Assembly: GCA_000531095.1 (NCBI GenBank)
Contig: HG799469.1
Span: 378,570 to 442,569, forward strand
Direction: 5' to 3'
Length of the DNA stretch: 64,000 bases
Origin: Gemmata massiliana
GTDB taxonomy: Bacteria; Planctomycetota; Planctomycetia; Gemmatales; Gemmataceae
Made by a program: the position numbers and the translations under genes. The first letter of the stretch is position 1, and every line of letters begins with the position of its first letter. The notes under the pieces were generated by a model. It did no database searches. It worked only from the letters and a program-made list of their open reading frames with translations, and was not told where the DNA came from. Below, one piece after another: positions 42,108 to 50,520 of the stretch.

Positions 42108-43850
42108 ATGGCCCGTGACGGCTCGATTCCGCTCGTTCGGGGCTGGTTGGTAGCCGCGCTCTGGCTCGCGGTCCTGGCCGCGTTGACCGCTCAGTGGTGT
42201 TTCAGTGCGTCGCCGCTAATCGGCGCGACCTACGACGAAGCGTTTTACTTGGATTCCGGGTTGGAGGCCTGGCGCGGGTGGACCCGCACGGACGGGCGCC
42301 CCCGGGCGTTCTTTCACGAAACTACAGCCATTTATGGCACGATGCCGCTCCCGGTCGACGCGGTCACGCTCCCACTTTACTACCACGAGCGGCAGTCGGG
42401 CGCGCGGCTCGAAACGCCGGAAGAGAAGTTCGCGCTGCTGCCGCTGGCGCGTGCCGTGACACTCGGTTGGTTGTGGTTGCTCGTCGTCTCCGCGTGGCGC
42501 CTGGGGCGGGCGGCCAGCGGACCTTGGGCCGGGCGCCTTGCGGCCGGGTTTATTGCGGCCGACCCGAACATTCTGGGGCACGCTTCACTCGCCACCACGG
42601 ACGTCGCAGTGAGCGCTGCACTCATGGCGTTCACTCGGGCCGTTTACACCGGGCGCGCGGGCCATTGGTGGAAGCGGTTAGTGCTTCCGGGACTGTGGTT
42701 CGGTGTCGCGGCGCTGTGCAAGATTTCCGCATTGCTCTACGGTGGCATCACCCTGGTCGTGCTCGAAGTGTGCTACCGGTTCGCGTCTGGCGGTTTGTCG
42801 CGCCCGGACGGGGGCGACTGGAAGGCGTGGGGAGTGAAGGCTGCCGGAACCGTGTTCCGGTCTGTGTTGAATACAGCGGCGATCCTGGTAATCGGTCTCG
42901 CCATTGCGGTCGAATACTTCGGTCACCCCGAACCGGGCCGGTACCCGTTCGCGCGGGTCGCGGAAGCGATGCCCTCCACGGAGCCCCTGAAACCCGGCTA
43001 CGAGGCGTGGGCCAAAGAATACCCCCGTGTTCCGCACGCGGTCTGCGCGTTCGCGTTCCAGTGGTGGTTCAACGCGCAGGCCCGGCCCACGTTTCTGAAC
43101 GGCACTTTCTATCCAGAAGGGTACCGCTATTATTTCCCCGAACTCCTGTTGATGAAAGTGCCGCTGCCGATCTTCCTCCTGATGTTCGCCGCACTCGCGC
43201 GGGTGCGAGCCGCGGCGCATCCGCTCACGTTCGTCGCGCTCCTGTTGCTCACCGTCCTTCTGAAAGCGAACCTCCAAATCGGGTTGCGGCTCGCGTTCCC
43301 GGCCGTCGCGTTGGGCTACGTCGCGCTCGCGGTCGCCCTCGAACGCGGGTACGCACACTGCGCGGCGTGGGTCGGTTTCCCCGCGGTGCTGGCGCTGGCC
43401 GGGATCTCGGTGTGGGTGTGGCCGAACGGGTTGGGGTACCTGAACCAGGCGCACGGCGGCCCGGGTACGGCGCACTGGCGCGTAGCGGACTCCAACGGCG
43501 ATTGGGGGCAGGGGGTTCCCGAACTCCGGGCGTGGTACGAGGCGAACGGGCGCCCGCCGATCTGGGTGTGGTACTTCGGTGTGGACCCCGCGGTTAGCGC
43601 GCCCCCGTTCGGGCGCTTCGACCCCGACCGCCAACTTCCGGAGATCACGAACGAGGTAGAGCTGCGCCGCGCGGTCGGTCCACACATCCTGGCAGTGGGG
43701 CACACGGTCGTGTCCATGTACCCTGACCTGACCTCCTCGAAAACGATGACTCTGGAGTACCTGCGCACGCGGCGCCCGCTCGCGCGCACGTCCACGTTTA
43801 CCCTTTACGATTTTCGCGACGAGGAGAACGGCCCGCCGCCGCTTGAGTAA
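42108..43850 (+). CDS. GT-C fold glycosyltransferase-like membrane protein (GT39/PMT group)
   Basis: A 580-residue integral membrane protein with about eleven hydrophobic segments. The first loop after helix 1 has the acidic pair TYDEAFYLDSGLEAW, as in lipid-phosphate-sugar dependent GT-C enzymes. Helix 3-4 region DPNILGHASLATTDVAVSAALMAFTRAVY resembles the PMT/ArnT group. It would transfer a sugar from a lipid carrier to an acceptor outside the cytoplasm. The start may be ATG 42108 or GTG 42066. Donor and acceptor cannot be told. Confidence 0.75.
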   Translation: MARDGSIPLVRGWLVAALWLAVLAALTAQWCFSASPLIGATYDEAFYLDSGLEAWRGWTRTDGRPRAFFHETTAIYGTMPLPVDAVTLPLYYHERQSGARLETPEEKFALLPLARAVTLGWLWLLVVSAWRLGRAASGPWAGRLAAGFIAADPNILGHASLATTDVAVSAALMAFTRAVYTGRAGHWWKRLVLPGLWFGVAALCKISALLYGGITLVVLEVCYRFASGGLSRPDGGDWKAWGVKAAGTVFRSVLNTAAILVIGLAIAVEYFGHPEPGRYPFARVAEAMPSTEPLKPGYEAWAKEYPRVPHAVCAFAFQWWFNAQARPTFLNGTFYPEGYRYYFPELLLMKVPLPIFLLMFAALARVRAAAHPLTFVALLLLTVLLKANLQIGLRLAFPAVALGYVALAVALERGYAHCAAWVGFPAVLALAGISVWVWPNGLGYLNQAHGGPGTAHWRVADSNGDWGQGVPELRAWYEANGRPPIWVWYFGVDPAVSAPPFGRFDPDRQLPEITNEVELRRAVGPHILAVGHTVVSMYPDLTSSKTMTLEYLRTRRPLARTSTFTLYDFRDEENGPPPLE

Positions 43851-43885
43851 TTCGAGCTGGAACGATTGCCCCACGGAGGTTCGCT

Positions 43886-45070
43886 GTGATTCGCTTCACC
43901 AGTGCCAGGATGTTCGTGAGCTTGCTCGTGTTGTCGAGTTGTGCGCTCGCACGCGGGGCGGAGCCGGCGGTTCCGCTCATCGGGTACACGGAGCTGAAGA
44001 CGAACATTCCCGGTGGCCGGCACGCCAACGTGCGCACGATGCGGGCTGTAGTCGTGAAAGCCGACGGTTCGGGTCGGCACCTCGTCGCCGAAGAACTGGC
44101 GAAGGAACCCGACACCTGGACCCAGTTTGCGGGCTGGTCGCCGGACGGGAAGTCGGCGGTTATTGGTGCTGGGTGGCAGTCACCCGAGAACGCGAAGTGG
44201 GAAGAAGCAAACAAGCAGTTCCGGATGGAAGAGGGCAAATGGAAGCTCGATTCGTGCTTGTTCGATTTCGCGTCGGGCAAGGTCACGAACGTGACGGATG
44301 TGGACCGTGTCAGCCACTACAACGGCGGCTTGTTCTTCCTCCCGGATGGGCGCGGGCTGGGGTTCACGCCGCTGATTAAGGGTGTCTCGAAGCCCTACCT
44401 CATGGACCTGGACGGGCGCAACAAGCGCGACGTATCGGGGAAGGGGGGCGGGTTCGCCTACGGGTACAGCGCCTCGCCCGACGGGAAGTTCATTTGCTAC
44501 CACGAGAACTATCAGCTTTACGTTTCCGACGCGGACGGCGCGAACAAGAAGCACATCAAAACCGACCACCCGTTCGACTTCGCGCCGAAGTGGGCGCCGG
44601 ACGGGAAGTGGCTCCTCTTCGTGAGTGGCGAACACTACAACTGTCACCCGCACATCGTTCGGCCCGACGGGACCGGGTTGAAGAAGCTCGCCGATCGCGG
44701 CGGGTATCGGGGAGTGATCGAGTTCCTGGACGTGTTCGATTTCCACGGCGGGAGCAGTGACACTCCCGTGTGGTCCGTTGACGGCGCGCTGGTTTACTTC
44801 ACCGCGAAGGTCGGCAAGAGCGTGGAACTGTTCCAGACGACGCTCGACGGCCGGCCCACTCAACTCACCAAATCCGCGGACGGTTCTTTACACTACCATC
44901 CGCAACCGTCGCCGGACGGGAAGTGGATCGCCTACGGTTCGATGCGCGACGGGGTTCGCAACATTTACGTCATGAACCTGTCCGATCGAACCGAAAAGCG
45001 GATCACAGATTTGAAGGCCGGTGCCGGCGCGATGTGGCCCCACTGGCAACCGGTCGGCGCCGGGCGGTAA
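43886..45070 (+). CDS. Exported TolB-like beta-propeller (PD40 repeats)
   Basis: A 394-residue exported protein with signal peptide (FVSLLVLSSCALARGAE) and at least six PD40 blades: GWSPDGKSAVI, FLPDGRGLGF, ASPDGKFICY, WAPDGKWLLFVSG, WSVDGALVYFT, PSPDGKWIAYGS. No protease domain follows, unlike the Tricorn homologue in this window. GTG 43886 follows ACGGAGG. It could be a binding protein or sensor. It is followed after 20 bp by the Ldh-family gene, so they are probably co-transcribed. Confidence 0.75.
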   Translation: MIRFTSARMFVSLLVLSSCALARGAEPAVPLIGYTELKTNIPGGRHANVRTMRAVVVKADGSGRHLVAEELAKEPDTWTQFAGWSPDGKSAVIGAGWQSPENAKWEEANKQFRMEEGKWKLDSCLFDFASGKVTNVTDVDRVSHYNGGLFFLPDGRGLGFTPLIKGVSKPYLMDLDGRNKRDVSGKGGGFAYGYSASPDGKFICYHENYQLYVSDADGANKKHIKTDHPFDFAPKWAPDGKWLLFVSGEHYNCHPHIVRPDGTGLKKLADRGGYRGVIEFLDVFDFHGGSSDTPVWSVDGALVYFTAKVGKSVELFQTTLDGRPTQLTKSADGSLHYHPQPSPDGKWIAYGSMRDGVRNIYVMNLSDRTEKRITDLKAGAGAMWPHWQPVGAGR

Positions 45071-45090
45071 GTGCTCTCCCAGGTGAAACG

Positions 45091-46164
45091 ATGTCGAATA
45101 CCAATTCCGAGATTCGCTACCGGGTAAGTGATCTGATCGAGTACACCACCGCGCTGTTCACCGCAGCCGGAACCGACGGCGACAAACCGGCGACGATTGC
45201 CGCGGGGCTGGTCGAAGCGGATTTGCTCGGCCACACCACGCACGGTTTGCAACTGGCCCCGACCTATCTCGGAGAACTGGAATCCGGTGGGATGACTTCA
45301 CGGGGCGAGCCGGAGGTTGTGGCGGATCGCGGCGCGACGGTGACCTGGGGCGGGCGCCGGCTCCCCGGCGTGTGGCTCGCAACGAAGGCCGTGGACCTCG
45401 CGGTTGAGCGCGCTTCGACTTACGGCGTCGCAACGGTCGTCATTCGGCAGAGCCACCACATCGCGTGCCTCGCAGCGTTCCTCCAGCGTGCGACCGATCG
45501 CGGGCTGATGATTACGATCGCCAGTTCGGACCCGGCCGTGGCCAGCGTCGCGCCGTTCGGGGGGCGAAAGGCGGTGTTCACCCCGGACCCGTTCGCGGTC
45601 GGCATCCCGACCGACGGCGACCCGATCCTGATCGACATCAGCGCTTCGATTACGACGAACGGAATGGCGGGCCGGCTCCGACGCGAGGGGAAGAAGTTCC
45701 CAGGTCAGTGGGCGCTCGATGCTTCCGGCACACCGACGGACGACCCGAACGTGCTGTTCACCAATCCGCCGGGCTCGCTCCTTCCGCTCGGGGGAGCCGA
45801 ATACGGACATAAGGGCTTCGGGCTGGCGCTGATGGTCGAAGCGCTCACACAGGGGCTGAGCGGGTTCGGGCGGGCCGAAGCCCCGACTCAGTGGGGCGCG
45901 TCGGTGTTCGTGCAGGTGATCGATCCGTCGGCGTTTGGTGGACTCGATGCGTTCCGGCGCGAAACGGGATGGCTCGCGAATGCCTGCCGCGCTAACCCGC
46001 CGGTTCCCGGTGTCGAGGCGGTCCGCGTGCCGGGTCAGCGCGGGTTGGCGAACAAGAAACGCGCGCTGGTGGAAGGTGTCGCGCTGTATCCGGGCATCAT
46101 TGACGCGCTGGAACCGCACGCGACGCGGCTCCGCGTGACGCCCCCGCGCCCGATTGGGGGATGA
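45091..46164 (+). CDS. Malate/L-lactate dehydrogenase family oxidoreductase
   Basis: A 357-residue NAD(P)-dependent enzyme of the Ldh_2 family (malate, ureidoglycolate, 2,3-diketogulonate or sulfolactate dehydrogenases). Typical parts are VEADLLGHTTHGLQLAPTYL, VVIRQSHHIACLAAFLQRA with the catalytic His region, PFAVGIPTDGDPILIDISAS and GAEYGHKGFGLALMVEALT. ATG 45091 follows AGGTGAAACG. Substrate cannot be told from sequence; the family is broad. Confidence 0.85.
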   Translation: MSNTNSEIRYRVSDLIEYTTALFTAAGTDGDKPATIAAGLVEADLLGHTTHGLQLAPTYLGELESGGMTSRGEPEVVADRGATVTWGGRRLPGVWLATKAVDLAVERASTYGVATVVIRQSHHIACLAAFLQRATDRGLMITIASSDPAVASVAPFGGRKAVFTPDPFAVGIPTDGDPILIDISASITTNGMAGRLRREGKKFPGQWALDASGTPTDDPNVLFTNPPGSLLPLGGAEYGHKGFGLALMVEALTQGLSGFGRAEAPTQWGASVFVQVIDPSAFGGLDAFRRETGWLANACRANPPVPGVEAVRVPGQRGLANKKRALVEGVALYPGIIDALEPHATRLRVTPPRPIGG

Positions 46165-46168
46165 GCCG

Positions 46169-46516
46169 TTACCGTCGCGGGCACTTGTTGCGGTTCATGC
46201 TTGCGGTCCAACCCGAAGCGCCCCACCAGTTCCGGAGTTGCTGGCGCGCGGGCGGCGGAAAGTGGCGCGAGAAGTTCAGGCTGATGCGCCCGCCCTGGCG
46301 CACCACGCCCCACACTCGACCGGTGGCGATTCGATGGTCGGTCGCGACTTCGTGAACCCGTTGCAGGAACGGCGAGGTTACGGTTCCCGTAGTGGAACGC
46401 ACCTCTCCGCGGACGACCGTGACTACGAAGTACGGCTCCGGCTGGGCCGCGCCCCACAATCCCCACGCGACAGCCACCGCGATTGCGAGCACAAGCCCCT
46501 GGGCGAACAACTCCAT
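46169..46516 (-). CDS. DUF3634-like small membrane-anchored protein
   Basis: A 115-residue protein with an N-terminal helix (LFAQGLVLAIAVAVAWGLWG) and a soluble part YFVVTVVRGEVRSTTGTVTSPFLQRVHEV, GRVWGVVRQGGRISLNFSRHFPPPARQQLRNWW that matches the DUF3634 pattern. Function unknown. It is convergent to the Ldh gene with a four-base gap. ATG 46516 is clear. Confidence 0.65.
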   Translation of the reverse strand: MELFAQGLVLAIAVAVAWGLWGAAQPEPYFVVTVVRGEVRSTTGTVTSPFLQRVHEVATDHRIATGRVWGVVRQGGRISLNFSRHFPPPARQQLRNWWGASGWTASMNRNKCPRR

Positions 46517-46592
46517 TCGTGCATCCTCTGAGCACGGGTGAGAACTGAACTCAAGAGGATGCTAAATCGAACGCGCGGGGAATGCAACCGGC

Positions 46593-47975
46593 TCACAGAC
46601 CGTCGCTCATGTTCACGTCGGCGATGTAGTTCTCGTAGCGGTTGTAATCCTTCCGCCACGTGAGGGTGATTTCGCCCGTCGGACCGTTACGCTGTTTCGC
46701 GATGATGACTTCGAGGACGTTGTCCTCCTGGCCGTCGAACTTGCCCGGGCGGTGCAGCATCATACAGGTGTCGGCGTCCTGTTCGATCGACCCCGATTCG
46801 CGGAGATCGGAGAGCCGCGGCTTGTGGTCCTGGCGGTCTTCGGAGGCCCGGTTCACCTGGGCCAGTGCGATCACCGGGATGTGCAGTTCGCGCGCGAGGA
46901 ACTTCAACCGGCGGCTGATCTGCGCGACCTGTTCCTGGCGCGGGTCGCGGCGGTTCTCCGGCTCGATGAGCTGCAAGTAGTCGATCACGATGAGCTTCAG
47001 CCCGCCGTCCCGTTCGTGCTTCTTCTGGAGGCGCCGGGCGCTGGCCGCGATCTGGATCATGGTGCGGCTCGGGGTATCGTCGATGTAGAGCCGGCACCGG
47101 CGCAGGATGTCGCCCGCGTCCATCAGCTTCTGGAGGTCATCCGAGTTGAGGTGCCCCTTACGCACGTTGTGGCTGGGCACCCGCGACTGGCAGCACAGGA
47201 GGCGCTCGGCCAATTCGATGCGGGCCATTTCGAGACTGAAGAACATCACAACCGGTGATTGGCCCGTCATTGCTCCTTCCGTGATGATGTTTCGGACCAT
47301 ATTGAGCGCGAACGCGGTCTTCCCGACGGATGGTCGTGCGGCAATGATGACGAGTTCGGTGTTGTGTAACCCCGCGGTCATGTTGTCGAGGTCGACGTAA
47401 CCGCTGGGCAACCCGCTGATCGCGAGATTATCTTGGCCGATACGCGAATCGAGCCGGTCGAACGCTTCCTTGACCACGGTCGAGAGCACGGCCGTCTCGC
47501 CCACCATCCCTTGCTTCGCGACTTCCATGATCTTGCGCTCGGCCTGCGCGACCAACTCGTCGACGGACTGCGTGCGGTCGTAGGCGTCGCGGAGGATCTC
47601 GTTGCTGGCGTGGATTAGTCCGCGCACCATCGCGGTGTCTTTGACGAGCTTCGCGTGGTACTCGGCGTTGGCCCCGGTCGGGACGGCTTCCCATAACTCG
47701 ACGAGATACGCCTGCCCGCCCACGTCTTCGAGCTGCTTGTTCTTGCGCAGCCGCTCGTACAGCAGCACGAGGTCGATGGGCTGAGCATCGGTCGCGAGGT
47801 CGCAGAGCGCCTGATAAATCTTCTGGTGCGCGTCGAAGTAAAAGTTGTCTGTGATGATGTGCTGTTGTACGGTCGGCAGAGTGTCCGGGTCGCGCAGAAT
47901 ACCCCCGAGCACGCCGCGCTCGGCTTCGCGGTTCTGGGGCGGGAGACGATCGGTTAGTTGGCTGTCGTTGGACAT
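46593..47975 (-). CDS. dnaB: Replicative DNA helicase DnaB
   Basis: The hexameric helicase of the replication fork, 460 residues. The N-terminal domain starts PPQNREAERGVLGGILRDPDTL. A linker leads to the RecA-type ATPase with Walker A VIIAARPSVGKTAFALNMV, PVVMFFSLEMARIELAERLLC, Walker B LKLIVIDYLQLI, and the arginine-containing RDPRQEQVAQISRRLKFLARELHIPVIALAQVNRASE, then LSDLRESGSIEQDADTCMMLHR. ATG 47975 is chosen; the longer frame upstream has no homology. Sequence is full length, so it is the chromosomal enzyme rather than a phage one, though it lies near the phage-like region. Confidence 0.96.
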   Translation of the reverse strand: MSNDSQLTDRLPPQNREAERGVLGGILRDPDTLPTVQQHIITDNFYFDAHQKIYQALCDLATDAQPIDLVLLYERLRKNKQLEDVGGQAYLVELWEAVPTGANAEYHAKLVKDTAMVRGLIHASNEILRDAYDRTQSVDELVAQAERKIMEVAKQGMVGETAVLSTVVKEAFDRLDSRIGQDNLAISGLPSGYVDLDNMTAGLHNTELVIIAARPSVGKTAFALNMVRNIITEGAMTGQSPVVMFFSLEMARIELAERLLCCQSRVPSHNVRKGHLNSDDLQKLMDAGDILRRCRLYIDDTPSRTMIQIAASARRLQKKHERDGGLKLIVIDYLQLIEPENRRDPRQEQVAQISRRLKFLARELHIPVIALAQVNRASEDRQDHKPRLSDLRESGSIEQDADTCMMLHRPGKFDGQEDNVLEVIIAKQRNGPTGEITLTWRKDYNRYENYIADVNMSDGL

Positions 47976-48175
47976 TGCGAGTAGCTCACGGCTTACGGCG
48001 AATCGGGCGTGTGCGACCGGGAACACGCACACAGGGGCCAGCGCGATTGATAACGGGCGGCGCGGAAAAATGGAAGGCCGCCGCCGCGGAGTAGAGAAGG
48101 GGGCGGGACCGTGGGCGAATGGGTCGTCGGGGCGGGATCGGAAAGGACGGGATGAGCGCTTCCGCGGGCGCGCCG

Positions 48176-48583
48176 TTATTCGGCACCGAGCGCTTCGATC
48201 CGCGCCCACAGATCATCCGGAACGGGCATCACGGAAAGGCGCGCCTGCTTCACCAGTTCCCACGACGCGAACGCTTTGTCGGCTTTGATCGTGGCCAGCG
48301 ACACGGGCGCCGCAAGTTGGCGGAGCGGCTTGACCGTGACCGCGACGCACTTGCCTGTTGTGTCCGTGGGGTCCGGGGTCGGGTCGGCCGCTACTTCCAT
48401 CACGCCTACAACGGACTTCAGTTTGCCAGTGGCGTAGAAGAAGACGAGGTCACCCTTTTTTACGGTGCGCAGGTGCTTTTGTGCGAGCGCGTTCGTCACG
48501 CCGGTCCAAGTGGTGGAGCCGTCGCGTTCGAGGTCCGCGAAGCTGTACGTTTCGGGTTCTTCTTTGAACAGCCAGTGTGCCAT
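48176..48583 (-). CDS. EVE domain protein
   Basis: A 135-residue PUA-like EVE domain: MAHWLFKEEPETYSFADLERDGSTTWTGVTNALAQKHLRTVKKGDLVFFYATGKLKSVVGVMEV and later VKPLRQLAAPVSLATIKAD...FASWELVKQARLSVMPVPDDLW. EVE domains bind modified bases in DNA or RNA, often in restriction or RNA-modification contexts. It lies 200 bp upstream of dnaB on the same strand. No restriction gene is adjacent. Confidence 0.88.
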   Translation of the reverse strand: MAHWLFKEEPETYSFADLERDGSTTWTGVTNALAQKHLRTVKKGDLVFFYATGKLKSVVGVMEVAADPTPDPTDTTGKCVAVTVKPLRQLAAPVSLATIKADKAFASWELVKQARLSVMPVPDDLWARIEALGAE

Positions 48584-48716
48584 GAAACGAGCGCCTCGGC
48601 GAACAAAACAGGTGTCTGCGTGCGTAGAATGGTGCGGCGTGGTCCCGGCTGTTTGCTTCTCTGTTTTGCACCACGAGTGCCGGGGCCACGTCGCTAAACC
48701 CTTGAAGCCTAAAAAC

Positions 48717-48838
48717 CCCCAGAGCCTTGTAAACGTAGTGTTTACAGGCTCCAGAGGGGCATTGCAAGCGTTTACTTTCCATGCGTCCTTGCACAGTGAA
48801 AACGGGAGTCCGGTCGGGTTAACGGGAGTAAACGGGAG
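48717..48838. repeat. Hairpin and spaced AACGGGAG repeats
   Basis: A large imperfect hairpin spans 48717-48759: CCCCAGAGCC...GTAAAC, loop GTAGT, then GTTTAC...GGCTCCAGAGGGG. It is followed by AACGGGAG at 48801, 48821 and 48831, spacings of 20 and 10 bases, i.e. on one face of the helix. Between the EVE gene and the first gene of the phage-like flank. Could be a protein-binding array; no family assigned. Confidence 0.5.
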
Positions 48839-48882
48839 GGTTACGGCCCATTGGAAACTGCATATCACTTGCGCCGTTGAAA

Positions 48883-49161
48883 CTACGCAAACTTCGGACG
48901 CGAATTGACTGCGCCGTCCCACGCCTTCGACAAGCCGAGCATCACCTCGCACCGCTCCGCGTCCGTGAACGCACTCTCCGGTGCATCTGCAATTGCGTTC
49001 TGCAGCGCCTCAATCGCGTCGATGAGTTCCACGTACCGCGTGATGAGCCGACGCCGGACGACTTGAGGTTTTCGAGTCGCTTTCACCTTGGGTTTGGTCT
49101 TCACCTTGGGTTCGCTTGGTTCGCTTGGTACGTGGGCTTTCAGGCCGTTCGCGAGTTGCAT
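48883..49161 (-). CDS. Small helical protein with basic linker, unknown
   Basis: A 92-residue protein. The first 35 residues are rich in Lys/Pro (EPKVKTKPKVKATRKPQVVRRR), the rest is helical (RYVELIDAIEALQNAIADAPESAFTDAERCEVMLGLSKAWDGAV). GGAG precedes ATG 49161 by six bases. No homologue recognised. It sits between the chromosomal dnaB region and the palindrome cluster, on the same strand as the phage module. Confidence 0.5.
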   Translation of the reverse strand: MQLANGLKAHVPSEPSEPKVKTKPKVKATRKPQVVRRRLITRYVELIDAIEALQNAIADAPESAFTDAERCEVMLGLSKAWDGAVNSRPKFA

Positions 49162-49307
49162 TGGGGGCTCCAGAATGCGGTGAGTGGGTGAAACCGGATA
49201 GACGGTTTCACTTCAATCCTTGAGGGGCGAGACCGAAAATCCGCTTTCCGGCGAGGGGCGGTGCCACTCTACGTCTCGCGAGATTCCCGGGAAGATTTGC
49301 AGGCAGA

Positions 49308-49335
49308 GAGCAAGTTGCAAATTTGCAACTTGCTC
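49308..49335. repeat. Perfect 28-bp palindrome
   Basis: GAGCAAGTTGCAAA is followed at once by its exact reverse complement TTTGCAACTTGCTC, so the site is a perfect palindrome without a loop. It opens the palindrome cluster. The outer GCAAG/CTTGC bases are shared with the palindrome at 49886. Confidence 0.85.
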
Positions 49336-49500
49336 GTCAGTAACGCCGGAAACCCTGATTATCTAGATTTTATTAGATTTATCGGGATTGCGTTCATTAC
49401 ATGTTCCTCAACGTGGATGGTGCGTGGTGAAGAACACCACACAGGTGCGCGTGCGAAACCGAAACGTCGTTTGGCGCTTCGGCGTTCTGACGAGTGCCGT

Positions 49501-49693
49501 AACCCCGTTTAGGGTTTCGGGAGGTCACCGGGAATTCCCGGTGACCAAACTCGAACAAGCCCTGGAACGCCAATTGACGTTCCAATGGGTTTCAAAACGG
49601 GAATTACCGTTTTGGGTTTTAAGGCGAGCATTCTCGCCTTAAACATGGGCGTGCCCCATGTTTGGAGCCTGAAAGATGGGTATGCCCACCTTT
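49501..49693. repeat. Seven consecutive palindromes or hairpins
   Basis: Units at 49501-49516 (AACCC/GGGTT), 49523-49546 (GGTCACCGGGAA/TTCCCGGTGACC, perfect), 49563-49584 (TGGAACG/CGTTCCA), 49593-49614 (CAAAACGG/CCGTTTTG), 49619-49642 (TTAAGGCGAG/CTCGCCTTAA), 49641-49663 (AAACATGGG/CCCATGTTT) and 49672-49693 (AAAGATGGG/CCCACCTTT, one mismatch). The arms differ in every unit. Length is 16-24 bp, most often 22-24, and several are centred on AATT. A CRISPR, integron or rRNA explanation does not fit, as arms are all different. Confidence 0.8.
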
Positions 49694-49720
49694 GAGCTGC
49701 ATATCCCCCAGGGACACAGA

Positions 49721-49747
49721 GGGTGTCGCCGTTCCCGACACCCTTTT
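49721..49747 (+). terminator. Terminator-like hairpin
   Basis: GGGTGTCG (49721-49728), a seven-base loop and CGACACCC (49736-49743), then TTTT. It resembles a Rho-independent terminator reading to the right, but no gene ends just before it, so it may be one more member of the hairpin cluster. Confidence 0.45.
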
Positions 49748-49885
49748 CAATCACGAGCGGCCCAACCTGGACCACACGCAAACCCGCCTCGTTGCTGTGA
49801 TGCCATGCGCACCAGCCGTAGCGCTTCAGGGAGACGGTGAGCCGTTCGGAGCGAATTAGTGCGAGTATGTGCGTACCCTCAGAGG

Positions 49886-49909
49886 GCAAGCGGCCAATTG
49901 GCCGCTTGC
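49886..49909. repeat. Perfect 24-bp palindrome, AATT centred
   Basis: GCAAGCGGCCAA is followed by TTGGCCGCTTGC. It lies 28 bp past the stop codon of the SWIM-type zinc-finger gene on its strand. It has the same length and AATT centre as the palindrome at 49523 but different arms. Confidence 0.85.
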
Positions 49910-49937
49910 TGGTTCGGATGCGGGAATTCTCGTTTCG

Positions 49938-50288
49938 CTAGATTTGCTTGGCGTTCACGAGTTCGATGAGCGCGGCGCCGTGCTTGCAGGGGCGGAGGTG
50001 CCCGTAGCGATGGGCTCCCTTACACTCGCATTGCGCAACGCCGGCGGCGGAGATGAACACGCTGTAGTGGTCCTCGGTCTTGTCGGTCCCGGGTGTCTTC
50101 TTGAGCAGACAGAACCCGCGGCCCTCGTCGCACGGGAACTCCTGGACGCGGTAGACCACGTGGGAGCGATTCCCGGTGATGGTCAGCGTTCCCGCATCTT
50201 GGGTAAAGTCGTCCGTCGCGGGCTCGAATGTGAACGCTCGGTTCCGCTCTGACGTGGTGGCGGGCAGCAATTCCGTGTAAGTTGTCAT
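49938..50288 (-). CDS. SWIM-type zinc-finger protein
   Basis: A 116-residue protein. The C-terminal motif CECKGAHRYGHLRPCKHGAAL fits the SWIM zinc finger (CxC...CxH) that binds DNA or protein. The N-terminal part is beta-rich (TLTITGNRSHVVYRVQEFPCDEGRGFCLLKKT). GAGGGA precedes ATG 50288. It is divergent from the ribbon-helix-helix gene across a palindrome-containing control region. It could be a regulator or accessory protein of the neighbouring phage-like region; that is inference. Confidence 0.7.
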   Translation of the reverse strand: MTTYTELLPATTSERNRAFTFEPATDDFTQDAGTLTITGNRSHVVYRVQEFPCDEGRGFCLLKKTPGTDKTEDHYSVFISAAGVAQCECKGAHRYGHLRPCKHGAALIELVNAKQI

Positions 50289-50388
50289 CGCTCAGTCCCT
50301 CGCTAACAGGGGTTGGGAAGTGGGGCTGGGGGTGTTCGCTGCACCTCCGGCCCCGCGTCGTTTCAGTAAGGGGATAATAGACTATTGT

Positions 50389-50471
50389 CAGTATTGCTGT
50401 CAATACTGAAGTTGTAATTATTGCTGCTGTGATTTTTAACAGCCGACGTTTACTATTGCCAGCAATAGCGT
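50389..50471. promoter_or_regulatory. Divergent control region with two operator-like palindromes
   Basis: TCAGTATTG CTGT CAATACTGA (50388-50409) and CTATTGC CA GCAATAG (50454-50469) stand between the divergent SWIM and ribbon-helix-helix genes. Both contain a TATTG/CAATA element, and the region is unusually AT-rich. They look like half-site pairs for a small dimeric repressor, possibly the ribbon-helix-helix protein encoded just downstream. Confidence 0.55.
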
Positions 50472-50520
50472 GTATAGTTGTCGTGTGGGTATTGGCTTTA
50501 CCACCGCGGCGGGGGTTGTT

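Larger units (their letters stand above)
49162..49937. other. Palindrome-rich region with no assured gene
   Basis: No gene is convincing. A minus-strand frame at 49509-49889 (126 codons) has a plausible first half (ILALIRSERLTVSLKRYGWCAWHH) but its second half runs straight through six hairpins. The region is dominated by palindromes at 49308, 49501-49693, 49721 and 49886, listed separately. It may be a control region or landing zone at the edge of the phage-like segment. Confidence 0.5.

Noticed and set aside
46593-47975. dnaB as part of the phage-like module
   Set aside because: Full-length chromosomal-type helicase, separated from the module by several kilobases and by chromosomal-type genes, so I regard it as the host gene.
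49509-49889. A 126-codon minus-strand gene
   Set aside because: The first half might be real, but the second half is only hairpin sequence, and the codon pattern is not protein-like; left as an uncertain region.
49308-49909. CRISPR array or integron attC cluster
   Set aside because: CRISPR needs identical repeats with regular spacers, attC sites share conserved ends; here every palindrome has different arms and there is no cas or integrase gene.
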